From DATKZH01 sp964475955 (GTDB lineage: Bacteria > Planctomycetota > Planctomycetia > Pirellulales > Thermoguttaceae), in contig CAYYZY010000083.1 of the NCBI GenBank assembly GCA_964475955.1, forward strand, positions 1 through 31,631: a stretch of 31,631 bases of DNA, in the 5' to 3' direction. This document shows positions 1 to 7,299 of the stretch, one piece after another (position 1 is the stretch's first letter; each line of letters starts with the position of its first letter). The notes beneath the pieces were generated by a model. The model did no database searches and was not told the DNA's origin. It saw nothing but the letters and a program-made list of their open reading frames with translations. The position numbers were made by a program, and so were the translations under genes.

Positions 1-90
1 GCGGGTGGGAGGGTTCAATGCGGTCGATCGCGCGGGGCATCGAGTGGGGCGCGTTTTCGACCTGCCGACGCATCCCGCGGGGAGACCAGC

Positions 91-1662
91 ATGATGCCGC
101 ACCATCGAGACAAGCCCTTTCGGTCCGCCGTCCTCGGGACGATCCTCGGACTGACGTCCCTCGCCGCCGCACCGGCTGGGGGCCGCTCGCCCGACGCCGC
201 GGCCGATCCGCTCCCCTGCATCCGCCGGTTCGCCGACAACCTGATCGAGCACGCGCGCGACCGGTACGGGCCGAAGCACACGCCCCTTTTCGTGTGCCAG
301 CTCGACGTCGAGAAGCGGTCGCTGCCGCCGGCCGACACGCACCTCTACGCCTCGTCGAACCGCGGCGGGGCGGGGCCGGAAATGAACAACCTCCAGTTCG
401 ACAGCGGCCGGCTCCGCCTGCTCTACGCGCTGTCGAAGATCACCGGCGAGGCGCGCTACGCCCGGGCGGCCGACGAGTACCTCGGCTACTACTTGGCCGA
501 TCTCCCCGACGAGCACGGGTTCTTCCCTTGGGGCGATCACCGCGGATACGACGTGGTGCGCGACGAGACGATTCGCGCGGTCCACGAGTTCAAGTGCACG
601 TACCCGCCGTGGGAGGCGATGTACCGGGTCAACCCGGAGGCCGTCACCCGGCAGATCGAAGCGCTGCGCCTCCACGTGATCGACCCGTCGCGCTCGTGGG
701 GCTTCAACCGGCACTACCCGACCGGCTCGCTGCCGCACTCGATGAACTCGTCGGGCGGGGCGTGGGTGGCGGCCTGGGCGTTTCTGTACCGGCAGACCGG
801 CGACCGCAAATACCTCGACTGGGCCCGCGGCATGGCCGACTACCTGTGGAGCCTCCGCAACGCGGAGACCGACCTCTTGGCCGCCCACCCGTACGACCCC
901 GCCTATCCGAAGGCCGCCAAGTCGGCCCGGGCCATGGCCCGGGCGAGCCGCACGGAGTACATGGGTCAAATCACCTGGTTCGCGGCCAACCTGCTCCGCG
1001 CCGCCGAGCTGCTCGGCCGGGAAGAGGGCGCCCCGCTGCGCGGGCAGGCCCTGGCCTACTACCGGGCGTTCACTTCGCGCATGGACGTCGCCCCCGACGG
1101 CTCCTTCTACGCCACCTTCGACTTGGCCTCGGGCGAGCCGCTGTTCGACCGGATCACCGAAGGCTGGCAGATCACGCCGCAGGTCGGCTCGCCCATCGCC
1201 TGGTCGAACGGCGTGGTGGGCGTGCGCGCGCCGTTCTCGCTGGCCTTCGGCTACAAGATGACCGGCGAGGCCGATCTCCGCCGGGCGTTCGACCGCTGCG
1301 TGCCGCTGGTCCGCCTCGAGCGGTTCGAGGACCTCGACGGCCCGCCCCAGCCCGTCGCCGCCGGCCTCTTGGCGCAGGTCATGGTCGGACTGCTCAACGT
1401 CCACCAGGCGTCGGGCGAGGCTGCGTATCTCGATCGGGCCGAGCTACTCGCGCGCTACGCCATGGCCCATTTCTACCATGACGGGTGGTTCGTCTGCGGC
1501 GAGCCGACGGTGCCCCGCTACCGCGACCCCCGGGTGGACGTGTGGCGGACCTACAGCAACCGGGGCGGCAGCGACGACCTGGCGCTGGCCGTGCTCCGCG
1601 TCCACCTCGTGCGCACCGGCCAGGACGACCCGGTCGTCGACGACGTGGGCTGCTACTTCTGA
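91..1662 (+). CDS. Secreted (alpha/alpha)-toroid protein, probable carbohydrate-active enzyme
   Basis: A 523-residue exported protein. Residues 1-38 look like a signal peptide: a basic stretch (HHRDKPFR), a hydrophobic core (AVLGTILGLTSLAAA), then a Gly/Asp-rich linker. The rest is a run of helix pairs with the recurrent pattern 'GDRKYLDWAR', 'GEAAYLDRAELLARY', typical of (alpha/alpha)6-7 barrels found in polysaccharide lyases and glycoside hydrolases. Conserved aromatic and charged patches (GFFPWGDHRGYD, WGFNRHYPTG) are candidate active-site elements. A homologue lies at 19307-20878 and shares the 'RYG..H/HTPL' opening, the GFF-WG-H motif and the overall layout, although identity is modest. 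The ATG at 91 follows a GGGGAG Shine-Dalgarno by about six bases; ATG 94 is an alternative. The enzyme class (lyase or hydrolase) cannot be fixed by eye; a PL2-like pectate lyase is one possibility. Confidence 0.8.
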   Translation: MMPHHRDKPFRSAVLGTILGLTSLAAAPAGGRSPDAAADPLPCIRRFADNLIEHARDRYGPKHTPLFVCQLDVEKRSLPPADTHLYASSNRGGAGPEMNNLQFDSGRLRLLYALSKITGEARYARAADEYLGYYLADLPDEHGFFPWGDHRGYDVVRDETIRAVHEFKCTYPPWEAMYRVNPEAVTRQIEALRLHVIDPSRSWGFNRHYPTGSLPHSMNSSGGAWVAAWAFLYRQTGDRKYLDWARGMADYLWSLRNAETDLLAAHPYDPAYPKAAKSARAMARASRTEYMGQITWFAANLLRAAELLGREEGAPLRGQALAYYRAFTSRMDVAPDGSFYATFDLASGEPLFDRITEGWQITPQVGSPIAWSNGVVGVRAPFSLAFGYKMTGEADLRRAFDRCVPLVRLERFEDLDGPPQPVAAGLLAQVMVGLLNVHQASGEAAYLDRAELLARYAMAHFYHDGWFVCGEPTVPRYRDPRVDVWRTYSNRGGSDDLALAVLRVHLVRTGQDDPVVDDVGCYF

Positions 1663-1678
1663 ACGGCCTTCCCCCGAA

Positions 1679-1737
1679 CGTGGGGCACGTTTCCAACGTG
1701 CCCACAACCCAATGGCACGTTGGAAACGTGCCCCACG
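1679..1737. repeat. Perfect 24-bp inverted repeat in convergent intergenic space
   Basis: Arms at 1679-1702 and 1714-1737 are perfect reverse complements with an 11-nt loop. The core of the arm is GGCACGTTTCCAACGTGCC. It begins 17 bp after the stop of the toroid gene and could act as a factor-independent terminator stem, although no T-tract follows on either strand. The perfect arms suggest recent insertion or strong maintenance. Confidence 0.85.
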
Positions 1738-1750
1738 ACACGCAGGCTAA

Positions 1751-1880
1751 CCCGCATTTCTCACCAGCCACACCAACCCGAAGCGCAAGCGAGGCCCTGG
1801 CTTGCACTTCACCTCGCTTGCGCTTCGGGTTGGTGTGGGCGCCATGTTGTCCAGTCTCACCGGCTGGTGAGAAATGCGGG
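1751..1880. repeat. 130-bp nested palindromic element, copy 1
   Basis: The outer arms 1751-1769 and 1862-1880 (19 bp) and inner arms 1768-1794 and 1812-1838 (27 bp) are perfect inverted repeats. The inner arm contains CCAACCCGAAGCGCAAGCGA. A second copy of identical length lies at 14252-14381 with only scattered loop differences. Both sit between convergently transcribed genes. No coding content or transposase is visible, so it behaves as a non-autonomous palindromic repeat. Confidence 0.88.
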
Positions 1881-1901
1881 CTAAACGGCCTTCCCCCGCG
1901 C

Positions 1902-2474
1902 TCACACATCGCCCCGCGACTCCCGTTGCAGCAGGCGGCGCTTGAGCCGGAGGCCCCCCGCCGCGGAGTAGCCGCCAAGCCCCCCATTGGAGGAAATTAC
2001 GCGGTGGCACGGGATGACCAGCGGGACGGGGTTGGCCGCCATGCACTGCCCCACCGCCCGGGCCGCGCGCGGGGAACCCGCCCAGGCGGCGAGCTGGCCG
2101 TAGGTGAGCGTGCTGCCGTAGGGAATGTGGCGGCAGAGCGAGAGCACGCGTCGCCGGAAGCCGGCCAAGGGGCCGAGGTCGAGGCGAACGTCGCGGAAGT
2201 CGTCGCGCTCCCCCTCGGCGTAGGCTTGGAGGCGGCGCTTGAGAGGCCGGTTCCAGGGAGTCGGTTCGGTCTTCTCGACGGCTGCGCCCGGCGTCGCCCG
2301 CACCGCGGCTTCCGGGGAGTCGTGCCCGAAGGTGAGCCGCCGCAGGCCCTTTTGCGAGCCGAGCATGGCCATCCATCCCAGATCGGAGGGGAAGACGTCG
2401 AGCCGGTCTCCCGATTTCCGGGCGGTGTCGTGCGAAGTGGGCGGCCGTCGGGCGCTGCCGGGTCGCTCGGCCAT
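1902..2474 (-). CDS. ogt: Methylated-DNA--[protein]-cysteine S-methyltransferase
   Basis: A 190-residue suicide DNA-repair protein that transfers the alkyl group from O6-alkylguanine (or O4-alkylthymine) to its own cysteine. The active-site motif PCHRV is present with Cys156 as acceptor, preceded by the helix-turn-helix DNA-binding segment YGSTLTYGQLAAWAGSPRAA with its Arg-finger region, and followed by 'NGGLGGYSAAGGLRLKRRLL', the usual C-terminal signature. The N-terminal domain is short and divergent, as in stand-alone Ogt proteins; there is no Ada methylphosphotriester domain. The ATG at 2474 has an AGGAA Shine-Dalgarno about seven bases upstream. It converges on the gene ending at 1662 and diverges from the gene starting at 2760. 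Confidence 0.95.
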   Translation of the reverse strand: MAERPGSARRPPTSHDTARKSGDRLDVFPSDLGWMAMLGSQKGLRRLTFGHDSPEAAVRATPGAAVEKTEPTPWNRPLKRRLQAYAEGERDDFRDVRLDLGPLAGFRRRVLSLCRHIPYGSTLTYGQLAAWAGSPRAARAVGQCMAANPVPLVIPCHRVISSNGGLGGYSAAGGLRLKRRLLQRESRGDV

Positions 2475-2499
2475 GGTAGGGTTCCTATGGGGGGCGGCT

Positions 2500-2529
2500 T
2501 TGACAGTCCGGGTGCCGCAGCCCTATACT
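2500..2529 (+). promoter_or_regulatory. Sigma70-type promoter for the gene at 2760
   Basis: A consensus -35 TTGACA (2500-2505), an 18-bp spacer and a -10 TATACT (2524-2529) form one of the best promoter matches in the window. Expected transcription start is near 2536, which would leave a leader of roughly 220 nt before the ATG at 2760. Confidence 0.65.
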
Positions 2530-2759
2530 ACGACTACAGCGCAAGATCGACCAACGGGCGACTGCGACGCGAAGCGGGGCAAGACGCGTCATCAGTTGGG
2601 GAAATCTGGACACCGCTCCAGGCCGCCCAGTCCGGCAACCGAGTCGAAGCTGCGCCGTCGTACTGACAGCAGCATACATCTTGCTCTCCCAATGGCATAC
2701 GGCCCCCCTCTTGCGGAGGCTTTGTTGGTGATCGGCTCTACTGGGGAGGGACATCGCGG

Positions 2760-3503
2760 ATGACCCCCTACAACTCGCTGTGTGACGATTTCTACGTCAA
2801 CATGAACCTCGGCACGGAGATGGAACTCCCGGCCAACCGCGAGACCATTCTCCACTTCTTCGAGCGCGTGCAGAAGACTTTTCCCACGATGCGGAATTTC
2901 TACTGCCGCGAGCGGGGCGACTTCGTGCTGGAGGAGGACAAGGACCAGGGAAGCTATCGGTGGTGCACGATCGAGCCGCGGCGGATGTGCTCCGGGCAGG
3001 TGAATCCCGACGGCGTCGAGGCGGCCATGGAGCAGCACCGCCTGGTGCTCGAATTGGCGCCGTACATGCTTTCGATCAGCCCGCTCGATTGCGAGGCGCT
3101 CGACCTCTTGTTCGGCTTCGACTTCACCTACCGCGGCAACCACAACCAGTTGGTGGCCGAGGCCCTGGGCGTCAGCCCGGCGCTGGAACGCATGGCCGAA
3201 GTGACCGGCGGCACGGTGATCAATTGCGAGCCGTCGCTGACGTTCGCCCTCGACGAGGAGTGCCGATTGCAGTGCCGGCTGAGCGTCGAGACCCGCACGA
3301 ACGCCTACCAGGTCCGCACCGGCGAGTATCCGGAAGAGCAGCTCAGCGTTTACGTCACCGCCCGGCAGTACGGCAGCCTCAAGGCCGACCGGGCCTTCGG
3401 CGAAACGCTCGACCAACTGGCGCGGACCTGCCACGAGATGATCGAAGGCCACGTCATCGAGCACGTGCTTCAGCCGCTGGCGCGAATGATCGCCTGCAAG
3501 TGA
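2760..3503 (+). CDS. Conserved hypothetical protein, cytoplasmic
   Basis: A 247-residue protein without a signal peptide or membrane segment. I do not recognise a named domain. Its style (FFERVQKTFPTMRNFYCRE, APYMLSISPLDCEALDLLFG, FDFTYRGNHNQLVAEALG) resembles an orphan family that I recall from planctomycetes. The N-terminal half is acidic and aromatic. The C-terminal half (LQCRLSVETRTNAYQVRTGE onward) looks like alternating beta strands followed by a helical tail. The ATG follows a GGGGAGGG stretch at about 2740-2748. The gene has its own promoter at 2500-2529 and a long untranslated leader. The stop codon lies inside a three-unit 14-bp tandem repeat. Function unknown. Confidence 0.85.
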   Translation: MTPYNSLCDDFYVNMNLGTEMELPANRETILHFFERVQKTFPTMRNFYCRERGDFVLEEDKDQGSYRWCTIEPRRMCSGQVNPDGVEAAMEQHRLVLELAPYMLSISPLDCEALDLLFGFDFTYRGNHNQLVAEALGVSPALERMAEVTGGTVINCEPSLTFALDEECRLQCRLSVETRTNAYQVRTGEYPEEQLSVYVTARQYGSLKADRAFGETLDQLARTCHEMIEGHVIEHVLQPLARMIACK

Positions 3504-3529
3504 TCGCCTGCAAGTGATCGCCTGCAAGT
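3488..3529. repeat. Three perfect tandem copies of a 14-bp unit
   Basis: GATCGCCTGCAAGT is repeated at 3488-3501, 3502-3515 and 3516-3529. The first unit codes for the last residues of the upstream protein (IACK) and its final T begins the TGA stop, so the two extra copies are downstream duplications. Likely replication slippage. Confidence 0.95.
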
Positions 3530-3772
3530 AGGATCGGCCCGTTCGCCCCGCCAATCGGCACGACCGCTCCATCCGGCCCCGGGCCTCCTCGCTACCCGCG
3601 TTCTCCGCGGGATCGGCAACGGCGTTCTCGCGCCGTCCCCGCGCGCACCGGCGCTTCGCCCGTCCACGGTAAGCTATCCTGGGGATAGTGCCCAAACGGC
3701 CGGCGGTCTGGTCGCGCGCTTCCGGACACCGGCCGGTCGGATACCCGAAAGCCCACGCGGAGGGACCTGAAC

Positions 3773-4273
3773 ATGGCGCGGAAATTGCGCGATCGAAAGC
3801 AACTGTTCGTCGACCCGAAGGTCCAGGGGGCCTTGGTCCTTCGCGTGCTGCTCTACTGGGTGGTGTGCCTGATCACGATCACCCTGATGCTGCTCTGCTG
3901 GAGCATAGTCCAGACGCCCCGCATGTTCTACACGCACTTTGACGACATGTGGTTCCACTACGGCCCGGCCCTGATCGCCTCGTTCGTTCTGCTGCCCATG
4001 GTGATCGTCGACATCATCCGCGTCAGCAATCGGTTCGCCGGCCCGCTGGTGCGGCTGCGTCGCGGGATGCGGGCGCTGGCTCGTGGCGAGCACGTGGAGC
4101 CGATCATGTTCCGCCATGGGGACTTCTGGAAGGAATTCGCCGACGAGTTCAACGCCGTCGCCGCGCGAGTCCAGAACGGGCGGCCCGCGGACGAGGCCCC
4201 GGCCGACGAGGAACCGGCCACCGAGCCGGAGCCGGAGGTCTGCGACGAGCGGGAGCCGGTCGGCGTCAACTAG
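3773..4273 (+). CDS. Two-TM membrane protein with HAMP-like segment
   Basis: A 166-residue inner-membrane protein. After a basic N-terminus (MARKLRDRKQLF) there are two hydrophobic helices, about residues 22-46 (VLRVLLYWVVCLITITLMLL) and 62-84 (GPALIASFVLLPMVIVDII). The following stretch RFAGPLVRLRRGMRALARGE has the heptad pattern and 'GPL..L' start of a HAMP linker, followed by EFADEFNAVAARVQ, the second HAMP helix. The C-terminus is a Pro/Glu-rich acidic tail. There is no kinase, cyclase or methyl-accepting domain, so this is a HAMP module without an output domain in the same chain. It probably senses or scaffolds for a separately encoded partner, which is not visible nearby. The ATG follows a GGAGGG Shine-Dalgarno. 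Confidence 0.85.
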   Translation: MARKLRDRKQLFVDPKVQGALVLRVLLYWVVCLITITLMLLCWSIVQTPRMFYTHFDDMWFHYGPALIASFVLLPMVIVDIIRVSNRFAGPLVRLRRGMRALARGEHVEPIMFRHGDFWKEFADEFNAVAARVQNGRPADEAPADEEPATEPEPEVCDEREPVGVN

Positions 4274-4283
4274 GCAGGGCGAT

Positions 4284-4355
4284 CCGTAGGGTGCGTGTTT
4301 GCACGTACGCCGGAAAACCGCGGGCTCCGCGTGGGTGCAAGCACCCACCCTACGG
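4284..4355. terminator. Long imperfect hairpin between convergent genes
   Basis: Arms 4284-4304 and 4335-4355 pair over 21 positions with two deviations from perfect complementarity. The right arm reads GTGCAAGCACCCACCCTACG and is followed by GTTCTTT. It sits between the stops at 4273 (plus) and 4371 (minus), so it could terminate both transcripts. The GTAGGGTG..CACCCTAC sequence is a dispersed-repeat type; a related shorter fragment is at 12381-12408. Confidence 0.6.
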
Positions 4356-4370
4356 GTTCTTTGGCGAAGC

Positions 4371-5567
4371 CTACGCGAGCACCCGGCGGTAGACCTCGGC
4401 CACCCCGGCGGCCATGCTCCGATCGGAGAACGCCTCGGCATGGCGCCGCATCGCCCGGGCGCGCAAGGCGTGCCAGTCGACCTCTCCCCGGACGACCCGG
4501 CCGATCGCCTCCTCCAGCGAGCGCGCGTCGCCCGGCTCGGCCAGCAGGCCGTCTTCGCCGTCGCGGATCGCTTCGGGCACGCCTTCGACGCGCGCGGCCA
4601 CCACGGGCACGCCCGCCGCCATGGCCTCGAGCACGACCATGGGCAGGCCCTCGCCGAACAGGCTGGGGAGCACCATCAGGTCGATCTCTGCGAGCTGGCC
4701 GTCGACGTCGTCGGTGAACCCGGTCCAGTCGATCGCGTCGGCCAGGCCGAGGGCGTCGGCCCGATGCTTCACCTCGCGTTCGTACTCGGCCGTCTCGAAT
4801 CCCCCCACCGCCCGGAGCCGCACCGGGAGTCCGCGGTCGCGAAGCGAGGCCAACGCCTCGAGCAGGACCTCCAACCCTTTGCGGGGGCGGAACAGGGCCA
4901 CGGTGCCCAGGGTCCACGGCCGCTTGTCGTCGGCCGGCGGGGGCTGCGACGGAGCGGAGCCGGGCCCCGGCGCGCGAGCCGGGCCCGGAACGCCGTTGTG
5001 TACGACCGAGAGCTTCCGCTTCGAGAAACCCAGGCGACGCACGTGGCGGCCCAGGCTCTCGGAGACGGCGATCAGGCCCGACGCCCTGCGCATGCCGGCC
5101 CACTCGACCAGCGCGTTCATCCGGTTCCGCCAGCGGCGGGTCGAGTCGCGCGACGTGGGGCTGTGCACGTGATACACCAGCGGCACGCCCGTCGCCAGCG
5201 ACGCCAACGCCGCAACCAGCAGCGCCCGCGGCGTATGGGCGTGCAGGATGCGGTAGTCGCCCTCGCGCACGATCCGCGCCAGCCGGGCCGCGCTAGCCAG
5301 CGACCAGCGGCTGCGCATGGGGATGGCGTAGAGCGGCGCCTCGCGGCTCTTGCGGACCTCCGGAAAGCGACCCGGCTTGAGGCACGCGAGCCCGACCTCG
5401 AAACCGAACCCGGGCAGCGCCCCCGCCAGAAGGTCCTGCACGCGCTCCGCCCCGGCGTAGTGCTCGCCGTTGATCACGTGCAGCACCCGAACGGCCGGAC
5501 ACTTCGGGTCGTCCCCGGCGTTGCCGGCCGGCTTCAGGGCGGCCTCTTCGCGCGTGGCGCTGGTCAT
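4371..5567 (-). CDS. GT4-type glycosyltransferase
   Basis: A 398-residue retaining GT-B enzyme that would transfer a sugar from a nucleotide donor onto a polysaccharide or lipid acceptor at the cytoplasmic face of the membrane. The N-terminal Rossmann half starts VRVLHVINGEHYAGAERV, with the acceptor-side Gly-rich loop, then HAHTPRALL and VYHVHSP. The C-terminal half carries GTVALFRPRKGLEVLLEAL, typical of GT4 donor domains, and the E-x7-E motif region FGEGLPMVVLEAMAAGVPVV. Length is normal for the family. The Pro-rich interdomain segment (APGPGSAPSQPPPADD) is an unusual insertion. It lies 81 bp downstream of the rhomboid gene on the same strand, and half of a palindromic element sits just before its start. 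No clear Shine-Dalgarno precedes the ATG at 5567. Confidence 0.92.
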   Translation of the reverse strand: MTSATREEAALKPAGNAGDDPKCPAVRVLHVINGEHYAGAERVQDLLAGALPGFGFEVGLACLKPGRFPEVRKSREAPLYAIPMRSRWSLASAARLARIVREGDYRILHAHTPRALLVAALASLATGVPLVYHVHSPTSRDSTRRWRNRMNALVEWAGMRRASGLIAVSESLGRHVRRLGFSKRKLSVVHNGVPGPARAPGPGSAPSQPPPADDKRPWTLGTVALFRPRKGLEVLLEALASLRDRGLPVRLRAVGGFETAEYEREVKHRADALGLADAIDWTGFTDDVDGQLAEIDLMVLPSLFGEGLPMVVLEAMAAGVPVVAARVEGVPEAIRDGEDGLLAEPGDARSLEEAIGRVVRGEVDWHALRARAMRRHAEAFSDRSMAAGVAEVYRRVLA

Positions 5568-5580
5568 GCGGGTGCGTCGA

Positions 5581-5605
5581 CTCGCTGGCGCTTCGGGTTG
5601 GTGTG
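5581..5605. repeat. Solo arm of the 130-bp palindromic element
   Basis: CTCGCTGGCGCTTCGGGTTG followed by GTGTG matches the right inner arm of the element at 1751-1880 almost base for base (one internal difference), but no matching left arm is present. It lies in the gap between the rhomboid stop and the glycosyltransferase start, 14 bp upstream of the latter's ATG. Confidence 0.7.
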
Positions 5606-5648
5606 TTCGCTGGGCCGCCGGATCGCGCCGGGCATCTTCGCGGCGGCC

Positions 5649-6536
5649 CTACGGGACGGCGGCCGGCTCTTCCAGGTAGATGCACCGCTCGCAGGCCGGG
5701 TTGGGGCAGCGGAGCAGATTCGCCGCGAGTCGGTGCTCTTCGCCGAGCGCGGTGAAGCAGTAGGGGCAGACGTTTGGGGCGCTTTCGACCTCGGCGGCCG
5801 CGAACTGGTCGTCCGCCTCGGCCGGGCCCTCCGGCTGCTCGAACTCCAGGTTGCCGTGCCGGGTGACGACCAGGGCCTTGGCGTGCCGCTTCAAGACGAG
5901 CATGGTCCCGGCCCCGGCCAGGAATCCGCCCAGGTGAGCGAACCAGGCGACGCCGCAGGCGCTCTCGGTCGAGCCGGCGGCCCCCAGCAGTTGCATGAGG
6001 ACCCAGAAGGCCATGAAGCCCCCGGCGGGGATATCGGTCTTGAACCCGCGGATGAGCACCCACACGAAGCAGCGGATCTTCGTCAGCGGCCCGAAGGCGA
6101 TCCAGTAGGCGCCCATCAGGCCGGCGATCGCGCCGCTGGCGCCGATCAACGGGATTTCGCTCCCCCACGAGGCGGCCGCGTGCATCAATCCGCCCGCCAC
6201 GCCCCAAAGGAGGTACAGGGCGAACAGCCGCATGGTGCCCAGGCTGAGTTCGAGCGTTTGGGCGAACGCCCAGAGGCAGAGCATGTTGCCCACGATATGG
6301 AAGATGCCGCCGTGCAGGAACATGTGCGTCACCAGGCCGACCACGTGCCCCTTGGCCAGCTCGGCGGGCACGAGGCCCCAGGTCATGCAGAAGGCATGGA
6401 GCGTTTGGAGGTCGCGGGTGCCGACGACCAGCCGGAACATGTAGACGAAGACCATCACGTTCAGCAGGGTCAGCAGAGTCGGCACCATCGGGAATTCCCG
6501 ATGGTCCACGTCGTCGCCCAACGGTATCAGAAACAT
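5649..6536 (-). CDS. Rhomboid-family intramembrane serine protease with C-terminal zinc ribbon
   Basis: A 295-residue integral membrane protease. The catalytic Ser134 lies in IGASGAIAGLMGAYW and the catalytic His201 in WFAHLGGFLAG; HGGIFHIVGNML (His75, His80, Asn84) is the oxyanion-side motif. About six to seven TM helices precede an acidic linker and a C-terminal Cys cluster (CPYC at 257-260, CPNPACERC at 277-285) that looks like a zinc ribbon. I place the start at 6536 rather than the upstream 6578 ATG because GGAGGG stands six to nine bases before it and 'MFLIPLGDD' is the usual beginning of this rhomboid subgroup. It is the first gene of a reverse-strand pair with the glycosyltransferase. 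Confidence 0.92.
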   Translation of the reverse strand: MFLIPLGDDVDHREFPMVPTLLTLLNVMVFVYMFRLVVGTRDLQTLHAFCMTWGLVPAELAKGHVVGLVTHMFLHGGIFHIVGNMLCLWAFAQTLELSLGTMRLFALYLLWGVAGGLMHAAASWGSEIPLIGASGAIAGLMGAYWIAFGPLTKIRCFVWVLIRGFKTDIPAGGFMAFWVLMQLLGAAGSTESACGVAWFAHLGGFLAGAGTMLVLKRHAKALVVTRHGNLEFEQPEGPAEADDQFAAAEVESAPNVCPYCFTALGEEHRLAANLLRCPNPACERCIYLEEPAAVP

Positions 6537-7299
6537 CGCCCCCTCCGGCCAATCGCTTCTGCCCATCCCCGGCCCCACGGCCGAGCCGCTTCCTTCGGCA
6601 GCCCATGCCGTCCGCGGTCGCCGGTCCGGCCCAACCGAAGGCTGCCCACCATACCATAGCTCACCGATCGAGACGGGGAGGATCGTCGCGCCCCAGCAGG
6701 TCGTGCCCGGAATCTGGTTGCCCGCGCCGCACGGCCGTTGACACGCGCATCGGGCCGGTTACGATCGGGTTGTCCGGCCCCGTGGACCTTGATGGCTGGG
6801 AGGACGGCAACGCGCACCTGGGCGGCGTGGAAGGTAGAGCTGGCATCGGCGCCGGTCGTCGTGGGGATCGGCGAGGCGCCGGCCGCCCGCCCGGCGCGGG
6901 AGGTCGAGCCGGAGCTGGAGGCCGAGTCTTTCGCGCTGTCCGTCGAGGCGTAAAAGACCGCGGGCACGGAGGACACGGAGGAGGGAGGGATCGGGGCGGT
7001 TAGGGGGCAGCCGAAGGAAACGGTCGTTTGCGCAAGGGACAAACGGAGGAATAAGGTGGAGAACGGCATGGGCCGGCGAAATGACGGGGGCGGTACGCGG
7101 TGTTGGTTTCGTGGTTGCATGGTCTCCCACGTCCTTGTTTTCCCTTCTCTCTTGTCGCACCTTCCCGGCATGGCTGAGCGCTCACGCAACTCGATCCTCT
7201 GTGTCCTCCGTGGCTCGGTGGTTCATCTCGGCCTTTTCCCGGCCGCTCGGCTCCCGTGCGGCTCAAACTTCCCTGCGCCCTATTATGGAGGCGTTCTTC
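6537..7299. other. 763-bp intergenic region between divergent genes
   Basis: This lies between the rhomboid (reverse) and sulfatase (forward) starts. I see no convincing gene; the short open frames here are low-complexity Arg/Gly/Pro-rich. It holds a short stretch at 6964-6985 (GCACGGAGGACACGGAGGAG) that is an inverted relative of the repeat at 7139-7222. An acidic reading frame ending near 6953 (VEPELEAESFALSVEA) could be a gene remnant but cannot be supported. Confidence 0.5.
7139..7222. repeat. Dispersed repeat, copy A (non-coding)
   Basis: Shares a run of more than 40 identical bases (starting ATGGCTGAGCGCTCACGCAA at 7170) with 7351-7436, plus a partly conserved pyrimidine-rich flank beginning TTTCCCTTCTCTCT. 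Here it is upstream of the sulfatase start and not translated. Confidence 0.85.

Noticed and set aside
4299..6659. 786-codon open frame on the plus strand
   Set aside because: It is antisense to the glycosyltransferase and rhomboid genes and its product is His/Arg/Gly-rich with no domain; long antisense frames are expected at this GC content.
6738..6953. Short plus-strand frame ending in an acidic sequence
   Set aside because: No Shine-Dalgarno, no homology I recognise, and the competing frames are equally open.
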